NCBI GenBank assembly: GCA_016873715.1 | Contig: VGWF01000038.1 | Coordinates: 1 to 36,147 of the forward strand | Length of the DNA stretch: 36,147 bases | Direction: 5' to 3' | Source: Lentisphaerota bacterium | Lineage (GTDB): Bacteria > Verrucomicrobiota > Kiritimatiellia > PWTM01 | Part shown: in pieces, positions 1 to 9,059 of the stretch | Numbering within the stretch: the first letter of the stretch is position 1 | Layout: each line of letters begins with the position of its first letter | Notes under the pieces: model-generated | Databases searched by the model: none | What the model saw: the letters and a program-made list of their open reading frames with translations, nothing else | What the model was told of the DNA's origin: nothing | Translations under genes and position numbers: made by a program

Positions 1-2
1 AC

Positions 3-89
3 ACCAAGATGGAGATGATCTCCAGAAGAGCCTTCGGGTTCCGAAACTTCGAGAACTACAGACTTCGCGTGAGGGCCTTGTGCTGCTAA
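3..89 (+). pseudogene. C-terminal end of an ISL3-family transposase (cut by window edge)
   Basis: Frame 3 reads 28 codons to a TAA at 87-89 and contains AFGFRNFENYRLRV. This matches the well-conserved C-terminal tail of ISL3-family DDE transposases (GFRNFENFR-type motif). The rest of the gene lies left of the window, so it cannot be told whether the transposase is intact. The terminal inverted repeat candidate follows 21 bp downstream, as expected for the right end of an element. Family assignment rests on recalled motif similarity only. Confidence 0.65.
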
Positions 90-110
90 CGTCCAAACGC
101 CGCTGCCCCC

Positions 111-127
111 GTCTTTGGGGAAGAGCC
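111..127. mobile_element. Right terminal inverted repeat of the ISL3-like element
   Basis: Read inward, the reverse complement of this stretch begins GGCTCTTCCCCAAAGAC. It lies just past the transposase stop, and a GGCTCTT-type end is usual for ISL3 elements. The left end and the target duplication are outside the window, so the boundary (about base 127/128) is not proven. Confidence 0.5.
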
Positions 128-277
128 GGAGCCTTGAACGGACCAGTGCCAGTGTCCTCATGATCATGCCCCCCCCGCAGAATCACCCCACCATGCCCCG
201 GCGTCAGGGCACACAGCCAAGACCCTGTTCTTGTACATCATGCTGTATGGCGGGGAGGCTACAACATCAACCGCTGG

Positions 278-306
278 TTGTCACGCCCAAGCTGCGGCTG
301 TTATGA
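278..306 (+). promoter_or_regulatory. Candidate rsmD promoter, leaderless arrangement
   Basis: TTGTCA (278-283), a 17-bp spacer and TTATGA (301-306) form a vegetative-type promoter. The -10 box ends 8 bp before the ATG at 315, so transcription would start on or next to the start codon. The rest of 128-302, between the IS end and rsmD, shows no gene or other signal to me. Confidence 0.4.
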
Positions 307-314
307 TGGATGTC

Positions 315-917
315 ATGGGAGCCATTCGAATCACGGGGGGCGTCCTCGGCGGACGACAGATCGCCGTCCCTCCGTCGGGGGTCCGACCCAGCCAGGACCG
401 CCTCCGCCAGGGTGTGTTTTCGTCGCTCGGGGCGTTCGTCGAGGGGACCCGCGTCCTTGACCTTTTCGCAGGCTCCGGCGCCCTCGGGTTCGAGGCCTTG
501 AGCCGGGGCGCCGCATCCGTCTGCTGGGTCGAGCGGCATCCCGGAACCGTGGCGGTCCTCCAGCGGAATGTTCGTGACATCTCGGCCGCGACGCCCGGGG
601 CGCTTCTCCGCGTCATTCGAGGTGACGCCATGGCCCCCGACCGCTACGCCGCGCACGGACCGTTCGATCTCGTCTTCGCCGACCCCCCGTACGGAGCCGG
701 AACGGAGTCGGGCCTCCTGTCCCGCCTGCTGGTCCTCCTCTGCCGTCCGGCTCTCCTTGCGACGGGGGCGGTGCTCGTCTACGAGCAGCCCGCCGCGGCG
801 CCCGTCGCGTCCAGTCCGTCCTGGGACCTCGTCCGCGAGCGGAAGTCCGGCGACAGCCGCTGGCTTCTCTACCGCCTGCGAGGGGCAGAGCCGGCGCCGG
901 TCCCCCGCGAACCTTGA
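315..917 (+). CDS. rsmD: 16S rRNA (guanine(966)-N2)-methyltransferase RsmD
   Basis: RsmD methylates N2 of G966 of 16S rRNA using S-adenosylmethionine, in the cytoplasm. The 200-residue protein begins with the family hallmark MGAIRITGGVLGG. It has the SAM-binding loop VLDLFAGSGALGFEALSRG (about residues 54-72) and the catalytic DPPY motif (about residue 123), typical of N6/N2 amino-methyltransferases. Length matches the family (about 180-200 residues). The start at 315 was preferred over in-frame ATGs at 303 and 306 because it fits the RsmD N-terminus, and a promoter whose -10 box covers 301-306 would place the other two upstream of the transcript. No Shine-Dalgarno is visible. It stands alone, just right of an insertion sequence end; nothing suggests damage. 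Confidence 0.9.
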   Translation: MGAIRITGGVLGGRQIAVPPSGVRPSQDRLRQGVFSSLGAFVEGTRVLDLFAGSGALGFEALSRGAASVCWVERHPGTVAVLQRNVRDISAATPGALLRVIRGDAMAPDRYAAHGPFDLVFADPPYGAGTESGLLSRLLVLLCRPALLATGAVLVYEQPAAAPVASSPSWDLVRERKSGDSRWLLYRLRGAEPAPVPREP

Positions 918-1022
918 TCTTGCCCGGCGCTTGCGGCATCGTCGCCCCCCGAGCGGGCGATGGTAGCGCCGAGATGGCAGCGACTGCGGCACGGGCCCGC
1001 GCCCGATCCCGAGGCAGGGGAA

Positions 1023-3770
1023 ATGAACGGTCGCAAGGCATGGTCGGCGATCGCCGTCGCGTCGGTCGCCGCGACGGCCTGGACGCAACGGCCGCCGCAG
1101 CCGGAGACGCAGCGCGCCATCGAGATCCCGCTGCGCGCGCCGGCCGGGGTCGCGTGCGCGATCGAGTCGGCGGCGGATCTCGACGCGCCGGCGTGGACGG
1201 AGGAGTCCGCTCTCGTCGGCACCGGGGGGCCCCAGTCCGGATTCGTCAGCCTTCGCGACGCGGGCCCGCGTCGCTTCTTCCGCCTCCGGCATCCGGCCGC
1301 GTCCCCGAGTCCGATCGTCCATCGCGACGCGCCGTCCACGAACACGCTGATGTTCGAGGACTTCAACGACCCCGGAACGCGGTCGTTTCTCCAATGGCTG
1401 CAGGGGATGTCCTACGCGAGCAACACCGGCGGTCTCGCTTCGTTCCCCTATGATGGCGCCACGCACGATCCCAAGGTGGTCTTCACGCAGCTCTACGGGT
1501 CCATCGACTTCCTTTCCTTCGGCTGGATCCGCGTCCGCCACCGCTACTCCGGCACCAACAGCACCGCCACCGCATGGGCGAATCCCGCGAAGACCGGCGA
1601 GCAGGCGACCTTCCCCGTCCGCACGAACCTGCAGACGTTCACCGGCAACCGCGCCTTCCCCGTCGCGGGCGACGGAAGCGGCGTCCGCATCGATCCCGTC
1701 CCGACAACCAACGTGCCGGCCGGCGTGTGGGGCGTGGACTACATCGCGCTCGATCGCGGCCGCACCGTCGGCTGGGAGTTCGACGAGACCGGCAGCGCCC
1801 GCGGCGGCGTGAACGCCCCGGTCTTCGGGTACGGCTTCGCCGGAGTCGCGGACGGCGCCGCCATCGAAGGAACCAACGGGTTCGCGGTGACCAACGGCCT
1901 GTTCGCCGCGCCCGCGCCCGCGGGCGGCGCGACGATGGAGTTCGGGATCGCCGCATCGTACGGACTGACCAACATCGACACCGCTGTCCATCGCTGGATC
2001 GAAATCCGTCTCCGCAGCTCCGTCGCCGGTCCGGCGCGGATCGAGTTCGCCAACGGCAGCGGGGGGCGCGCCGTCAACCGCCCGTCGTTCGAAATCGCGG
2101 GCGACGGGGGGTTCCACACCTACTTGCTCGACTTCCGCGGCGATGCGGCGTGGACGCACAGCGCGGTGACGGCGCTGGCGCTCGTCCTGCCGGAGACCGG
2201 GGGCGGCGGTTTCTCGGTGGACTACCTGAGAATTATCGAGACCGCCTTCCTGCCCGACGGCGAGGCCGGGGTCGGGATCGGGGAGGCCGTCGAGCTCGCG
2301 GTCCCCGCACTGGCCTCCGGTTCCTACGCACTGCAGTCGTCCGCCTCCGGCGGCGTCTGGCGGACCGACGAGATCCTCGACGGCGCGCAGACGCCCACGG
2401 TGCGGTTCCGGAGCCTCGCCGCCGGCTCGCACCGGATCGCCGCGCTCGGCGGTCCGCCGCAGGTGTCGAACCCGCCCGCGCCGGTCACGGTCCCGGCCGG
2501 CGGGGCCTTCGTCCACGACCTCCCCGCCGGCACCTTCACCGAGCCCGACGGCCATGCGATGCGCTACGCCGCGACACTCACGAACGGCCTGCCGCTGCCC
2601 GAGTGGCTCGGGATCGTTGCGGACACCGGACGCCTCACCGGCGCGCCGCCGTACTGGGCCGAGGCCCCGCTCGACCTGCGGATCCTGGCCGACGACCAGG
2701 TCGACGGCGCCGCCACCGGCACGCTGGCGCTGACCGTCGGGCCGCCGACCGTCGCTCCGTCCGGCCCGACCGCCGAACTCCGCGCCACGCAGCTTCCCTA
2801 CTCGACGGTGCCCGACCCGTCCGAGTGCTGGGCCTTCGGCGACACCAACCGCCTCGCCGAGTGGGCCGGCACGCGGGCCGACTTGAAGGTGCTGAAGCTC
2901 TACATCGACACCGTGAACAACGCCACGACGCAGCAGCTCCGGAACCTCGCCGCCGTCGCGAACGCGCACGGGATCCGCGTCGCGATCGAACTGGGCGGAC
3001 TGCTGGAGGCGTACTGCATCACCGGGGACACGCTCAACGCCGGCGAGCGATCCCACGCCACGGAGATCGCGAAGATCCGCAAGTGGCTCGATGCGGGCGG
3101 CACGGTCGACCAGCTCGAGTTCGACGATCCCATCAACCGGGCCTGGTACCCGGAGAACTCTGAAGGGGTCCGCGTCGAGACCGGCCTGTTTACCCTCGAA
3201 ACCGCCACCCGGGAGCTGCTCGACAGTATGCGGCTGCATCGGGCCGCAATGCCGGGCGTGAAGTTCATCTACCTTCCCAACTTCCCGAACTGGGGCTGGG
3301 AGGGTGGGCCGGCCTACTACAACTTCGGCTTCTCGCCGGGGCGGATGGGCCGGGGCGACTTCAAGCCCGTCATCGAGCACGTGCTCGCCGCGGCCGCCCG
3401 GGCCGGGATGCCGTTCCACGCGATCTGCGCGGACCACCCGCGCGACTACGCCCTCGGCGCGCACACGTCCAACCAGACCTCGATCAAGAACACCGTGGAC
3501 TGGATGCAGCGCGTGCGGAACCTGGAGGCCTACGCGGAGTCGCGCGGCGTCCGCTTCATCCTGATCGCCAACGACTCGACGGCGGGTTCGACGAGCGGCA
3601 CGGCCTTCCAGAATGCTGCGGCCGATTACGTCACGCGCTACAGGGCCGCCGGTGGCTCTCCGTCGGGATACAACATCCAGTCCTGGTACGATCACCCGAC
3701 GGCCTGCCTGCCTGAGGCGGTCGAGGGCACGCTGGCCCGGTCAATCCTCGAAGCCTTCGGCCGATTCTAG
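1023..3770 (+). CDS. Large secreted protein: putative Ig domain plus TIM-barrel-like C-terminal domain
   Basis: A 915-residue exported protein of unknown function. It starts with a Sec signal peptide (Lys/Arg then hydrophobic, to about residue 20), and the ATG has a purine-rich site (AGGCAGGGG) just upstream. Residues about 110-420 are rich in Gly, Thr and beta-type segments and are not recognised. Residues about 480-570 resemble the cadherin-like putative Ig (He_PIG) repeat, including LPEWLGIVADTGRLTGAP. From about 585 to the end, alternating strands and helices (LKVLKLYID, IRVAIELGG, DQLEFDDP, VKFIYLPNF, VRFILIAND) look like a (beta/alpha)8 glycosidase-type barrel; an acidic residue in LEFDDP could be catalytic. 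Substrate and family are not known to me. The stop lies 5 bp from the end of the convergent CotH gene. Confidence 0.8.
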   Translation: MNGRKAWSAIAVASVAATAWTQRPPQPETQRAIEIPLRAPAGVACAIESAADLDAPAWTEESALVGTGGPQSGFVSLRDAGPRRFFRLRHPAASPSPIVHRDAPSTNTLMFEDFNDPGTRSFLQWLQGMSYASNTGGLASFPYDGATHDPKVVFTQLYGSIDFLSFGWIRVRHRYSGTNSTATAWANPAKTGEQATFPVRTNLQTFTGNRAFPVAGDGSGVRIDPVPTTNVPAGVWGVDYIALDRGRTVGWEFDETGSARGGVNAPVFGYGFAGVADGAAIEGTNGFAVTNGLFAAPAPAGGATMEFGIAASYGLTNIDTAVHRWIEIRLRSSVAGPARIEFANGSGGRAVNRPSFEIAGDGGFHTYLLDFRGDAAWTHSAVTALALVLPETGGGGFSVDYLRIIETAFLPDGEAGVGIGEAVELAVPALASGSYALQSSASGGVWRTDEILDGAQTPTVRFRSLAAGSHRIAALGGPPQVSNPPAPVTVPAGGAFVHDLPAGTFTEPDGHAMRYAATLTNGLPLPEWLGIVADTGRLTGAPPYWAEAPLDLRILADDQVDGAATGTLALTVGPPTVAPSGPTAELRATQLPYSTVPDPSECWAFGDTNRLAEWAGTRADLKVLKLYIDTVNNATTQQLRNLAAVANAHGIRVAIELGGLLEAYCITGDTLNAGERSHATEIAKIRKWLDAGGTVDQLEFDDPINRAWYPENSEGVRVETGLFTLETATRELLDSMRLHRAAMPGVKFIYLPNFPNWGWEGGPAYYNFGFSPGRMGRGDFKPVIEHVLAAAARAGMPFHAICADHPRDYALGAHTSNQTSIKNTVDWMQRVRNLEAYAESRGVRFILIANDSTAGSTSGTAFQNAAADYVTRYRAAGGSPSGYNIQSWYDHPTACLPEAVEGTLARSILEAFGRF

Positions 3771-3775
3771 ACGGG

Positions 3776-6700
3776 TTACGGCGCGGTGCGGGCGCGGAGG
3801 CGGAGGAAGAGGTTGGTGTCGGCGGACGGCGGGGGGAGGGTGGCGGAACGGAGGTCGAAGCCCGGGAGGTTGCTGACGACGGAGTCAGGGACATCCTCCC
3901 AGGGGCCTGCGATCTGCGGGGCGCGCTGGACGACCGGGTCGGCGCCGGGGCGGTCGAGGGCGTCGCGGAAGCGGACGTCGAAGCCCGCGGGCGTGCGCAG
4001 GAACTGCAGGCCCGAGACCCCGCGGTCCGGCACCGCCGGGTCGCCGCCCGTGGCGTACTCGACCAGGTTGGGCTCACCGTCGCCGTCGTCGTCCGCCCAT
4101 GCGCTCCCCGCGCCGGTCGCATTCGTCCAGCCCGCGAACGACGGACCCGACGCGCCGGGCGAGGGGATGTCCGCCCGCCAGCTCGCCGGAAGGTCCGCCC
4201 GCAGCCCCGCGCCGCGGCGGTTCAGCGAGAGCCCGTCCCCCGCGAAGCCGTCCGGCCACGGCGGCGCGTTGGTGTACTCCACCTCGTCCTCCCACACCTG
4301 CGGATGGAAGCCCGGCTCCTCGATCGGCGGATCGTCGGCCCGGCGAAGCTCGATGCGCCCCGCAACCTCCGGCGCGTCGTTCGTCGGCCACGGGCCGGCC
4401 AGCCGAAGCGCCCCCTCGATGCCGTACGCCGCGCGGAACGCGTTCGAGGCCGCGGTGTCCGACGGATTGAACGGCACGAGCACCAGCCGCCCGCCCGGCG
4501 CGAGCACCGGCCCGCCGTCGAAGTCGATGTCCACGTCGCCCCGCAGCGTCCAGTGCGCCAGGGTCTCGACGTTCGTCCCCGTGTTCCACAGCTCGATGAA
4601 CGGCACCTGCCCCGGCCCCGCGGGCGCCGGGTGCGCCTCGGCGATCACCACCTCGCCCACCCGTGGCGGCGCGTTCGGCGCGCCGGCGCCCGGGCGCGGA
4701 CTCAACGGCGAGGCCGCGTCGACCAGCGTCTGGAGCGAGAGATGGACCACCGCCCCCGTGCCGTCCGGCCAGCGGCCGACGGTCCGCCCGTTGAGCGTCG
4801 CCCCGAACTCCAGCCGGTCGACGAACCGGCGCGGACGCCCCGTCGCGTCGGCCTCGATCAGCGTCACCGTCTCCCCGTGGGCCGCGTCGAGCCGGAACTC
4901 CCACGGCTCGGGCGTGCCCGCCGACGGGTTCCACTCGCCGTTCGGCGCGAAGTCCGTCTCGTCGAACACCAGGAACGCCCCCGGGGACAGGCTCGTCCCC
5001 GCCGGAATCGCATACTGCCGGAACCCGTCCTCGTTCTCCGGCTCGACCGCGTCGCCCAGGTACCAGCCGCCGACCGCCACCGCTCCGGTCCCCGGGTTCA
5101 TCAGCTCGATCGCGTCGACGAAGGGCATGTCGGTGTGCGTCAGCACCTCGTTGAGCGCCACGCGTCCGTCGGGACCCAGCCCGGCCGCGCCGGGCGAGCC
5201 GTGGATCTCGGAGGACGACCGCCAGTTGGCCGCGTTGGACATCGCCGCGTCGGTCCACTCGGCCCCCGCGAACTCGAGCGAGCTGCCCCTGCCGTCCGCC
5301 CGTCCGGGCCAGGCGCCGGAATCCCTGTACCGCGTCTGCCGGATCGGCGCGCCCCCGCGGTCGAGCAGCGTGAGCTTCTCGCCGCCGTCGGCAAGCTCCC
5401 CGTCGCCCCATTCGCCGGCGATCCGGTGCGAGACGTTCGTCCCGTGCCGCGCCTCGAACGCGCGACGGTCCGCGACGACGACCGCGCGGTCGCCCGGCGC
5501 CAGCGAGAGGGCCCCGAGCCTCGCCGCCCCGGCCGGGTCGCCCTCGGCAAGCTGCACGCCGTCGAGGTTCACGCGGCCGGTGGAGACGTTGACGATCTCC
5601 AGGTACTCGAAGTGCCGCGGCATGACCTCGGGCAGCGCCGAAAGCTCCGCGCCGACCGGCCCCAGCGGCCGGTAGTGGATCTCGCCGATCGCCAGGTCGC
5701 CGGGACCCGCGTAGCGCTCGCCGACCATGTAGAGCGCCGTCGCCGCGCCGCTCCAGTTGGTGCCCGCCAGCGCGCGCACGGTCACGAGCGACGTCGCCGT
5801 CACCGGCACCTCGCCGGAGTACACCTGCGCCGCGGGGTCGAGCGAGCCGTCCGCCCGACGCGGGTCGGTGCCGTCGGTCGTGAAATACACCGTCCCCGTC
5901 AGCCCCGACAGCGTGAACGGCGTGCCCGCCGCGACCACGCCCGGCGCCGGCGACAGGACGGGGCGGGACGTGAACTGGGCATCGGTCCACGCGACGCGGT
6001 TCGAGAGCCAGGTCTTGAGATAGGCGACCTCGCCGGGGAAGGTGGAACCGTGCGCCGCCGAGGGCCACTGGCCCCAGCGGACGTAGTCCCGCGTCGCCGC
6101 GTTGCTCCCGACGTGGTTCGCGTATCCGTCGATGATCGTCATCAGGTTCGTCAGCGCGAAGACGTCCTCCCGCAGTTCCTGCCACCGGTCGATGTGCGCC
6201 TGTCGGAACGCCGGGTCGGCGAAGAGACGCCTCCACCAACCGTAGGTCCACGGGTCCGTGCCGCCCGAGGCGAACCACTCGACCGCGTTGGCGCTGCGTG
6301 AGTCGTACGACGAGAAGCAGCGATCGAAGTCCCAGAGCGGCCCGGCGGCGATCCGCTCGCCGCGGTCCTTGAACATGTAGGCGCTCAGCCGCAGCGAGTC
6401 CGGATTCTTGGACAGCAGGTTGACCCAGTGGTGGTCGATCCACGTCGGCACGTCGATGAAGGCCGCGTAGCCCGTCGCGGGATTCGTGAAGGCGGTTCCG
6501 TTCAGCGCGTCCTCGAAGCGCTGGACGTAGTTCGTCAGATACGCGATCTGCTGCGGCACCAGGTTGGTCTTGAACGGGTCGGCCAGCACGACCCCCATGC
6601 GCGTGGTGGCCGTCGTCCACGAGAACTCGTCCTCGTCGGCCGTCGTCTGGTCGATCTTGATGATGTAGCCGCCGCTGCATTCGGGCAACGCGGTCTCCCA

Positions 6701-8524
6701 CGGGTCGAGTTCGGGGAGGTCGACGCGGCGCCCGGAGAGCTTGATCTTCTCGCAGATGTAGTACAGGCCGGCGTACTGGTTCGACGCGAGGTTGATCGTC
6801 GCGTTGGTCGACCAGAAGACCTCCACCCAGCGGCCGTCCGGCGCCCACTGCCCGAGCTGCCGGCCCAGCTCGAAGGCGACCGCGTTGAAGATGTAGGAGC
6901 GGTCGTAACTGTAGCAGCCGATCAGCGACCAGTCGGACTCGCGCGGCATGCCGAGGACCTCGAAGTCCTCGTCGTTGTCCTCCTCGCTCCAGAATTCGAG
7001 GGCATAGGGCTTCTTGGCGAAGCCGGACGACGACTTGCCGCGCACGTTCATGCCGCATCGCGCGCTGAGGACCGCCGGCCCGGTGACCTCCGTCTCGCCG
7101 TTGGAGCCGGGCTCGACGAGGAATGCGTGGCAGGTCACGTTCGTCACCTGGGTCGTCACGGCGCCCGGGACCGCGAAGTCGACGTTTCTCAGGAGGAGCA
7201 GGGGCAGGTTCGACCGGAACGGGCGCACGTTGGGATCCGCCAGCGTGTACTGCGCGGTCGTGATGACGCCGCTCTGGCCGTTGGTCGCGAAGACCCGCGC
7301 CCGGACGTGCAGGCTCGTCGACACCGCGATCGGCCCCGCGTAGATCGCGCTGTTGGTGGTCGGCACGAGCGAGTTCGTCGTGAAGCGGATCATCTGTCCG
7401 TCGCCGGCGCCGGAGAGGGTCAGGACGAAGTCGTTCGTGTAGATCCCCGACGGCATCGAGAAGGCCACCGTCTGCGGAAGCCGGAGGATCTCCGGTCCGC
7501 CGTTCGTCACGCCGGGGGTCGCGATCGACAGGTACCCGCGCTGGTCGTTCGTCGAGGCCTCCGTCGCCACCAGCCGCGGCTGGAAGAAGAGGTCGCCGCT
7601 GGTGGCGCTGCTGTTGACGCACTGGATCGCCATCCAGTTCGTGCCGTTGCGCAGGTGCGGGATTCCGGACTCCATCGAGTGGAATTCGAACAACGTGGGG
7701 TTGCGGTTGAAGGTCGCCTTGGAGTCGTACGTGAGCTGGGAGGCGGGCGGGGCGTTGGAGGAAACGATCCACTGTCCGTTCAGGAAGACGGCGAATCCGT
7801 CGTCGTACTTCGCATACAGGTCGAGCCGGTCGACCGTGGAGGTGTCGGCCACGGTGAAGGCGCTGCGAATGAGGACCGACGTGTTCGTTCGGTACATCTG
7901 CAGGACATTGATGCCGAGTTCGTTGGTCATCGGCGAGGAGTTGAAGTACCCGACCGCGAAGCTCCCGTGGATCCAGGAGGAGTCGTCGAACGAGGGTTGG
8001 GTCCACGCGGCCCCCGGGTGTGTCGTGGGGATGAAGGCGGTGCACGGCGACGTGATGTCGACGAGGTTGGTGCTCGTGCCGATGCCCGGGATGAGGCCGT
8101 AGGAGACGTCGGAGTACTGCGGGGGATACTTTGGCGCGTAGGACGAGACGATCGTGGTCCCGTTCGACGCGACGAGGGCGAGGAACTCGCCGCCCTTGTC
8201 GAGCTGGAAGTCGGCGTGGACCTGCCCGTTGGTGAGCGGGATCCCGCGGCCGGACGCATAGACCAGCAGCGCGCCGCGCGCGGGCACCGAGACGGCCGGG
8301 AACCGCCACTTCGTCAGGTTCGACGCGCTGTCGGTCAGGTACCAGCCGTTCAGCGGGACCGCCGTCGCGTCCGGGTTCGTGATCTCGATCCAGTCGGGTC
8401 GCGCGCCGTACAGATCCTGGATCCCCGCCTGGTTCGAGGCCATGAACTCGGAGATGTACGGCGCGGCCCGGGGCGCGGACGCGCCCACGAGCCAAGCGCA
8501 GAGGACTAGGATCGGACGGATCAC
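3776..8524 (-). CDS. Giant secreted CotH-kinase-family protein with lamin-tail and chitobiase-like domains
   Basis: A 1,582-residue exported multidomain protein. I chose the GTG at 8524: it is followed by a signal peptide (IRPILVLCAWLVGASAPRAA) and preceded by GGGGGAG 7 bp upstream; longer readings would run through the promoter region. Order of domains: lamin-tail domain (about 20-90, ISEFMASN...DWIEITNP); beta-sandwich with YAKYDDGFAVFLNG (about 150-330); chitobiase/FN3-like domain (about 370-430); CotH kinase-like domain (about 440-750, with MNVRGKSS, AKKPYALEFW and GPLWDFDRCFSS); second chitobiase-like domain (about 870-910, YFTTDGTDP); three more lamin-tail domains (from about 945, 1120 and 1290); then a DDDGDGEPNLVEYATGGDP segment and a terminal beta domain (about 1475-1582). 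CotH proteins are protein kinases known from Bacillus spore coats. In PVC bacteria similar proteins are exported, and their role is unclear. Confidence 0.88.
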   Translation of the reverse strand: MIRPILVLCAWLVGASAPRAAPYISEFMASNQAGIQDLYGARPDWIEITNPDATAVPLNGWYLTDSASNLTKWRFPAVSVPARGALLVYASGRGIPLTNGQVHADFQLDKGGEFLALVASNGTTIVSSYAPKYPPQYSDVSYGLIPGIGTSTNLVDITSPCTAFIPTTHPGAAWTQPSFDDSSWIHGSFAVGYFNSSPMTNELGINVLQMYRTNTSVLIRSAFTVADTSTVDRLDLYAKYDDGFAVFLNGQWIVSSNAPPASQLTYDSKATFNRNPTLFEFHSMESGIPHLRNGTNWMAIQCVNSSATSGDLFFQPRLVATEASTNDQRGYLSIATPGVTNGGPEILRLPQTVAFSMPSGIYTNDFVLTLSGAGDGQMIRFTTNSLVPTTNSAIYAGPIAVSTSLHVRARVFATNGQSGVITTAQYTLADPNVRPFRSNLPLLLLRNVDFAVPGAVTTQVTNVTCHAFLVEPGSNGETEVTGPAVLSARCGMNVRGKSSSGFAKKPYALEFWSEEDNDEDFEVLGMPRESDWSLIGCYSYDRSYIFNAVAFELGRQLGQWAPDGRWVEVFWSTNATINLASNQYAGLYYICEKIKLSGRRVDLPELDPWETALPECSGGYIIKIDQTTADEDEFSWTTATTRMGVVLADPFKTNLVPQQIAYLTNYVQRFEDALNGTAFTNPATGYAAFIDVPTWIDHHWVNLLSKNPDSLRLSAYMFKDRGERIAAGPLWDFDRCFSSYDSRSANAVEWFASGGTDPWTYGWWRRLFADPAFRQAHIDRWQELREDVFALTNLMTIIDGYANHVGSNAATRDYVRWGQWPSAAHGSTFPGEVAYLKTWLSNRVAWTDAQFTSRPVLSPAPGVVAAGTPFTLSGLTGTVYFTTDGTDPRRADGSLDPAAQVYSGEVPVTATSLVTVRALAGTNWSGAATALYMVGERYAGPGDLAIGEIHYRPLGPVGAELSALPEVMPRHFEYLEIVNVSTGRVNLDGVQLAEGDPAGAARLGALSLAPGDRAVVVADRRAFEARHGTNVSHRIAGEWGDGELADGGEKLTLLDRGGAPIRQTRYRDSGAWPGRADGRGSSLEFAGAEWTDAAMSNAANWRSSSEIHGSPGAAGLGPDGRVALNEVLTHTDMPFVDAIELMNPGTGAVAVGGWYLGDAVEPENEDGFRQYAIPAGTSLSPGAFLVFDETDFAPNGEWNPSAGTPEPWEFRLDAAHGETVTLIEADATGRPRRFVDRLEFGATLNGRTVGRWPDGTGAVVHLSLQTLVDAASPLSPRPGAGAPNAPPRVGEVVIAEAHPAPAGPGQVPFIELWNTGTNVETLAHWTLRGDVDIDFDGGPVLAPGGRLVLVPFNPSDTAASNAFRAAYGIEGALRLAGPWPTNDAPEVAGRIELRRADDPPIEEPGFHPQVWEDEVEYTNAPPWPDGFAGDGLSLNRRGAGLRADLPASWRADIPSPGASGPSFAGWTNATGAGSAWADDDGDGEPNLVEYATGGDPAVPDRGVSGLQFLRTPAGFDVRFRDALDRPGADPVVQRAPQIAGPWEDVPDSVVSNLPGFDLRSATLPPPSADTNLFLRLRARTAP

Positions 8525-8564
8525 CGGGTCACTCCCCCGGATCGGCCGCGACCCGGTGCAAATC

Positions 8565-8578
8565 AGGATAGCACATCC
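8565..8578 (-). promoter_or_regulatory. Possible extended -10 promoter of the CotH gene
   Basis: On the minus strand TGTGCTATCCT carries a TG-N extended -10 (TATCCT at 8570-8565) about 40 bp upstream of the GTG start. No convincing -35 box lies 17 bp away. The gene has a Shine-Dalgarno, so a leadered transcript would make sense. The flanking arms GCGACCCGGT (8548-8557) and ACCGGGTCGC (8611-8620) are a perfect 10-bp inverted repeat around this intergenic region and could be an operator or simply a stem. Confidence 0.3.
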
Positions 8579-8622
8579 TCCGACCGCGGTCCTCTCGCAG
8601 GATGCCCCGGACCGGGTCGCGC

Positions 8623-8651
8623 TTTTCATCGAGCCCGGGATGGTCCATACT
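8623..8651 (+). promoter_or_regulatory. Candidate promoter of the thi operon, near-leaderless
   Basis: TTTTCA (8623-8628), 17 bp, then CATACT (8646-8651) and the C-rich discriminator GCCGCGCCT leading straight into the ATG at 8661. Only 9 bp separate the -10 box from the start codon. No TPP riboswitch (no CTGAGA-type thi box) is visible between the divergent genes. Confidence 0.4.
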
Positions 8652-8660
8652 GCCGCGCCT

Positions 8661-9029
8661 ATGCCGTCTCCATCCAGCGAGCGACGCTTCAGGACCGTGT
8701 GGGAAGGATTCGTCTTCGCGCACGCCCTGACGCTCCACTCGCTGACGCTCCGGCTGTTCCGGGTCCTTCCCATCGCGAGGGTGAGGCTCGACCGCATCGT
8801 CTACATCCGCCAGCGCAGCGGCGAGGACCTGCGGGACCTGATCCGGCTGGGGCGGTGCTGGTACTGGCCGCACCCCCTGTTCATGGGTCGACCGGAGTTC
8901 GACCACGCGCCGTACGTGATCCGCCTGGTGAACGGCACGAGGGTCTTCGTCCGGATGCGGCACGGGTTTCACTACATGATGCGCGAGGGCGTCGGCCGCG
9001 CGAAGGCCGCCGCCTCGGGCGCGGACTGA
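8661..9029 (+). CDS. Conserved-looking hypothetical protein, first gene of the thi cluster
   Basis: A 122-residue cytoplasmic protein without a signal peptide that I do not recognise. It is basic and aromatic-rich, with a helix-like segment WEGFVFAHALTLHSLTLRLF and later VRLDRIVYIRQRS and YVIRLVNGTRVFVRMRHGF, which read like beta strands. The ATG at 8661 was chosen because a promoter-like -10 box ends 9 bp before it; an ATG at 8640 is in frame but would fall inside that promoter. thiM starts 30 bp downstream on the same strand, so the two are probably co-transcribed. A link to thiamine metabolism is only suggested by position. Confidence 0.7.
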   Translation: MPSPSSERRFRTVWEGFVFAHALTLHSLTLRLFRVLPIARVRLDRIVYIRQRSGEDLRDLIRLGRCWYWPHPLFMGRPEFDHAPYVIRLVNGTRVFVRMRHGFHYMMREGVGRAKAAASGAD

Positions 9030-9059
9030 CGCCCGCGGTCCCGCGGGAAGGGGAATCGC

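Noticed and set aside
267-3695. Very long open frame on the minus strand opposite rsmD and the secreted protein gene
   Set aside because: Arg/Gly/Ala-rich translation without domains, overlapping two well-supported plus-strand genes; such frames are expected where GC-rich third positions remove stop codons.
4074-8495. Second long open frame on the minus strand within the CotH gene
   Set aside because: Alternative frame of the CotH gene; Arg/Pro-rich with no motif, while the chosen frame has CotH and lamin-tail motifs throughout.
8525-9059. TPP riboswitch upstream of thiM
   Set aside because: No CTGAGA-type thi box or conserved core seen in the intergenic region or in front of thiM.
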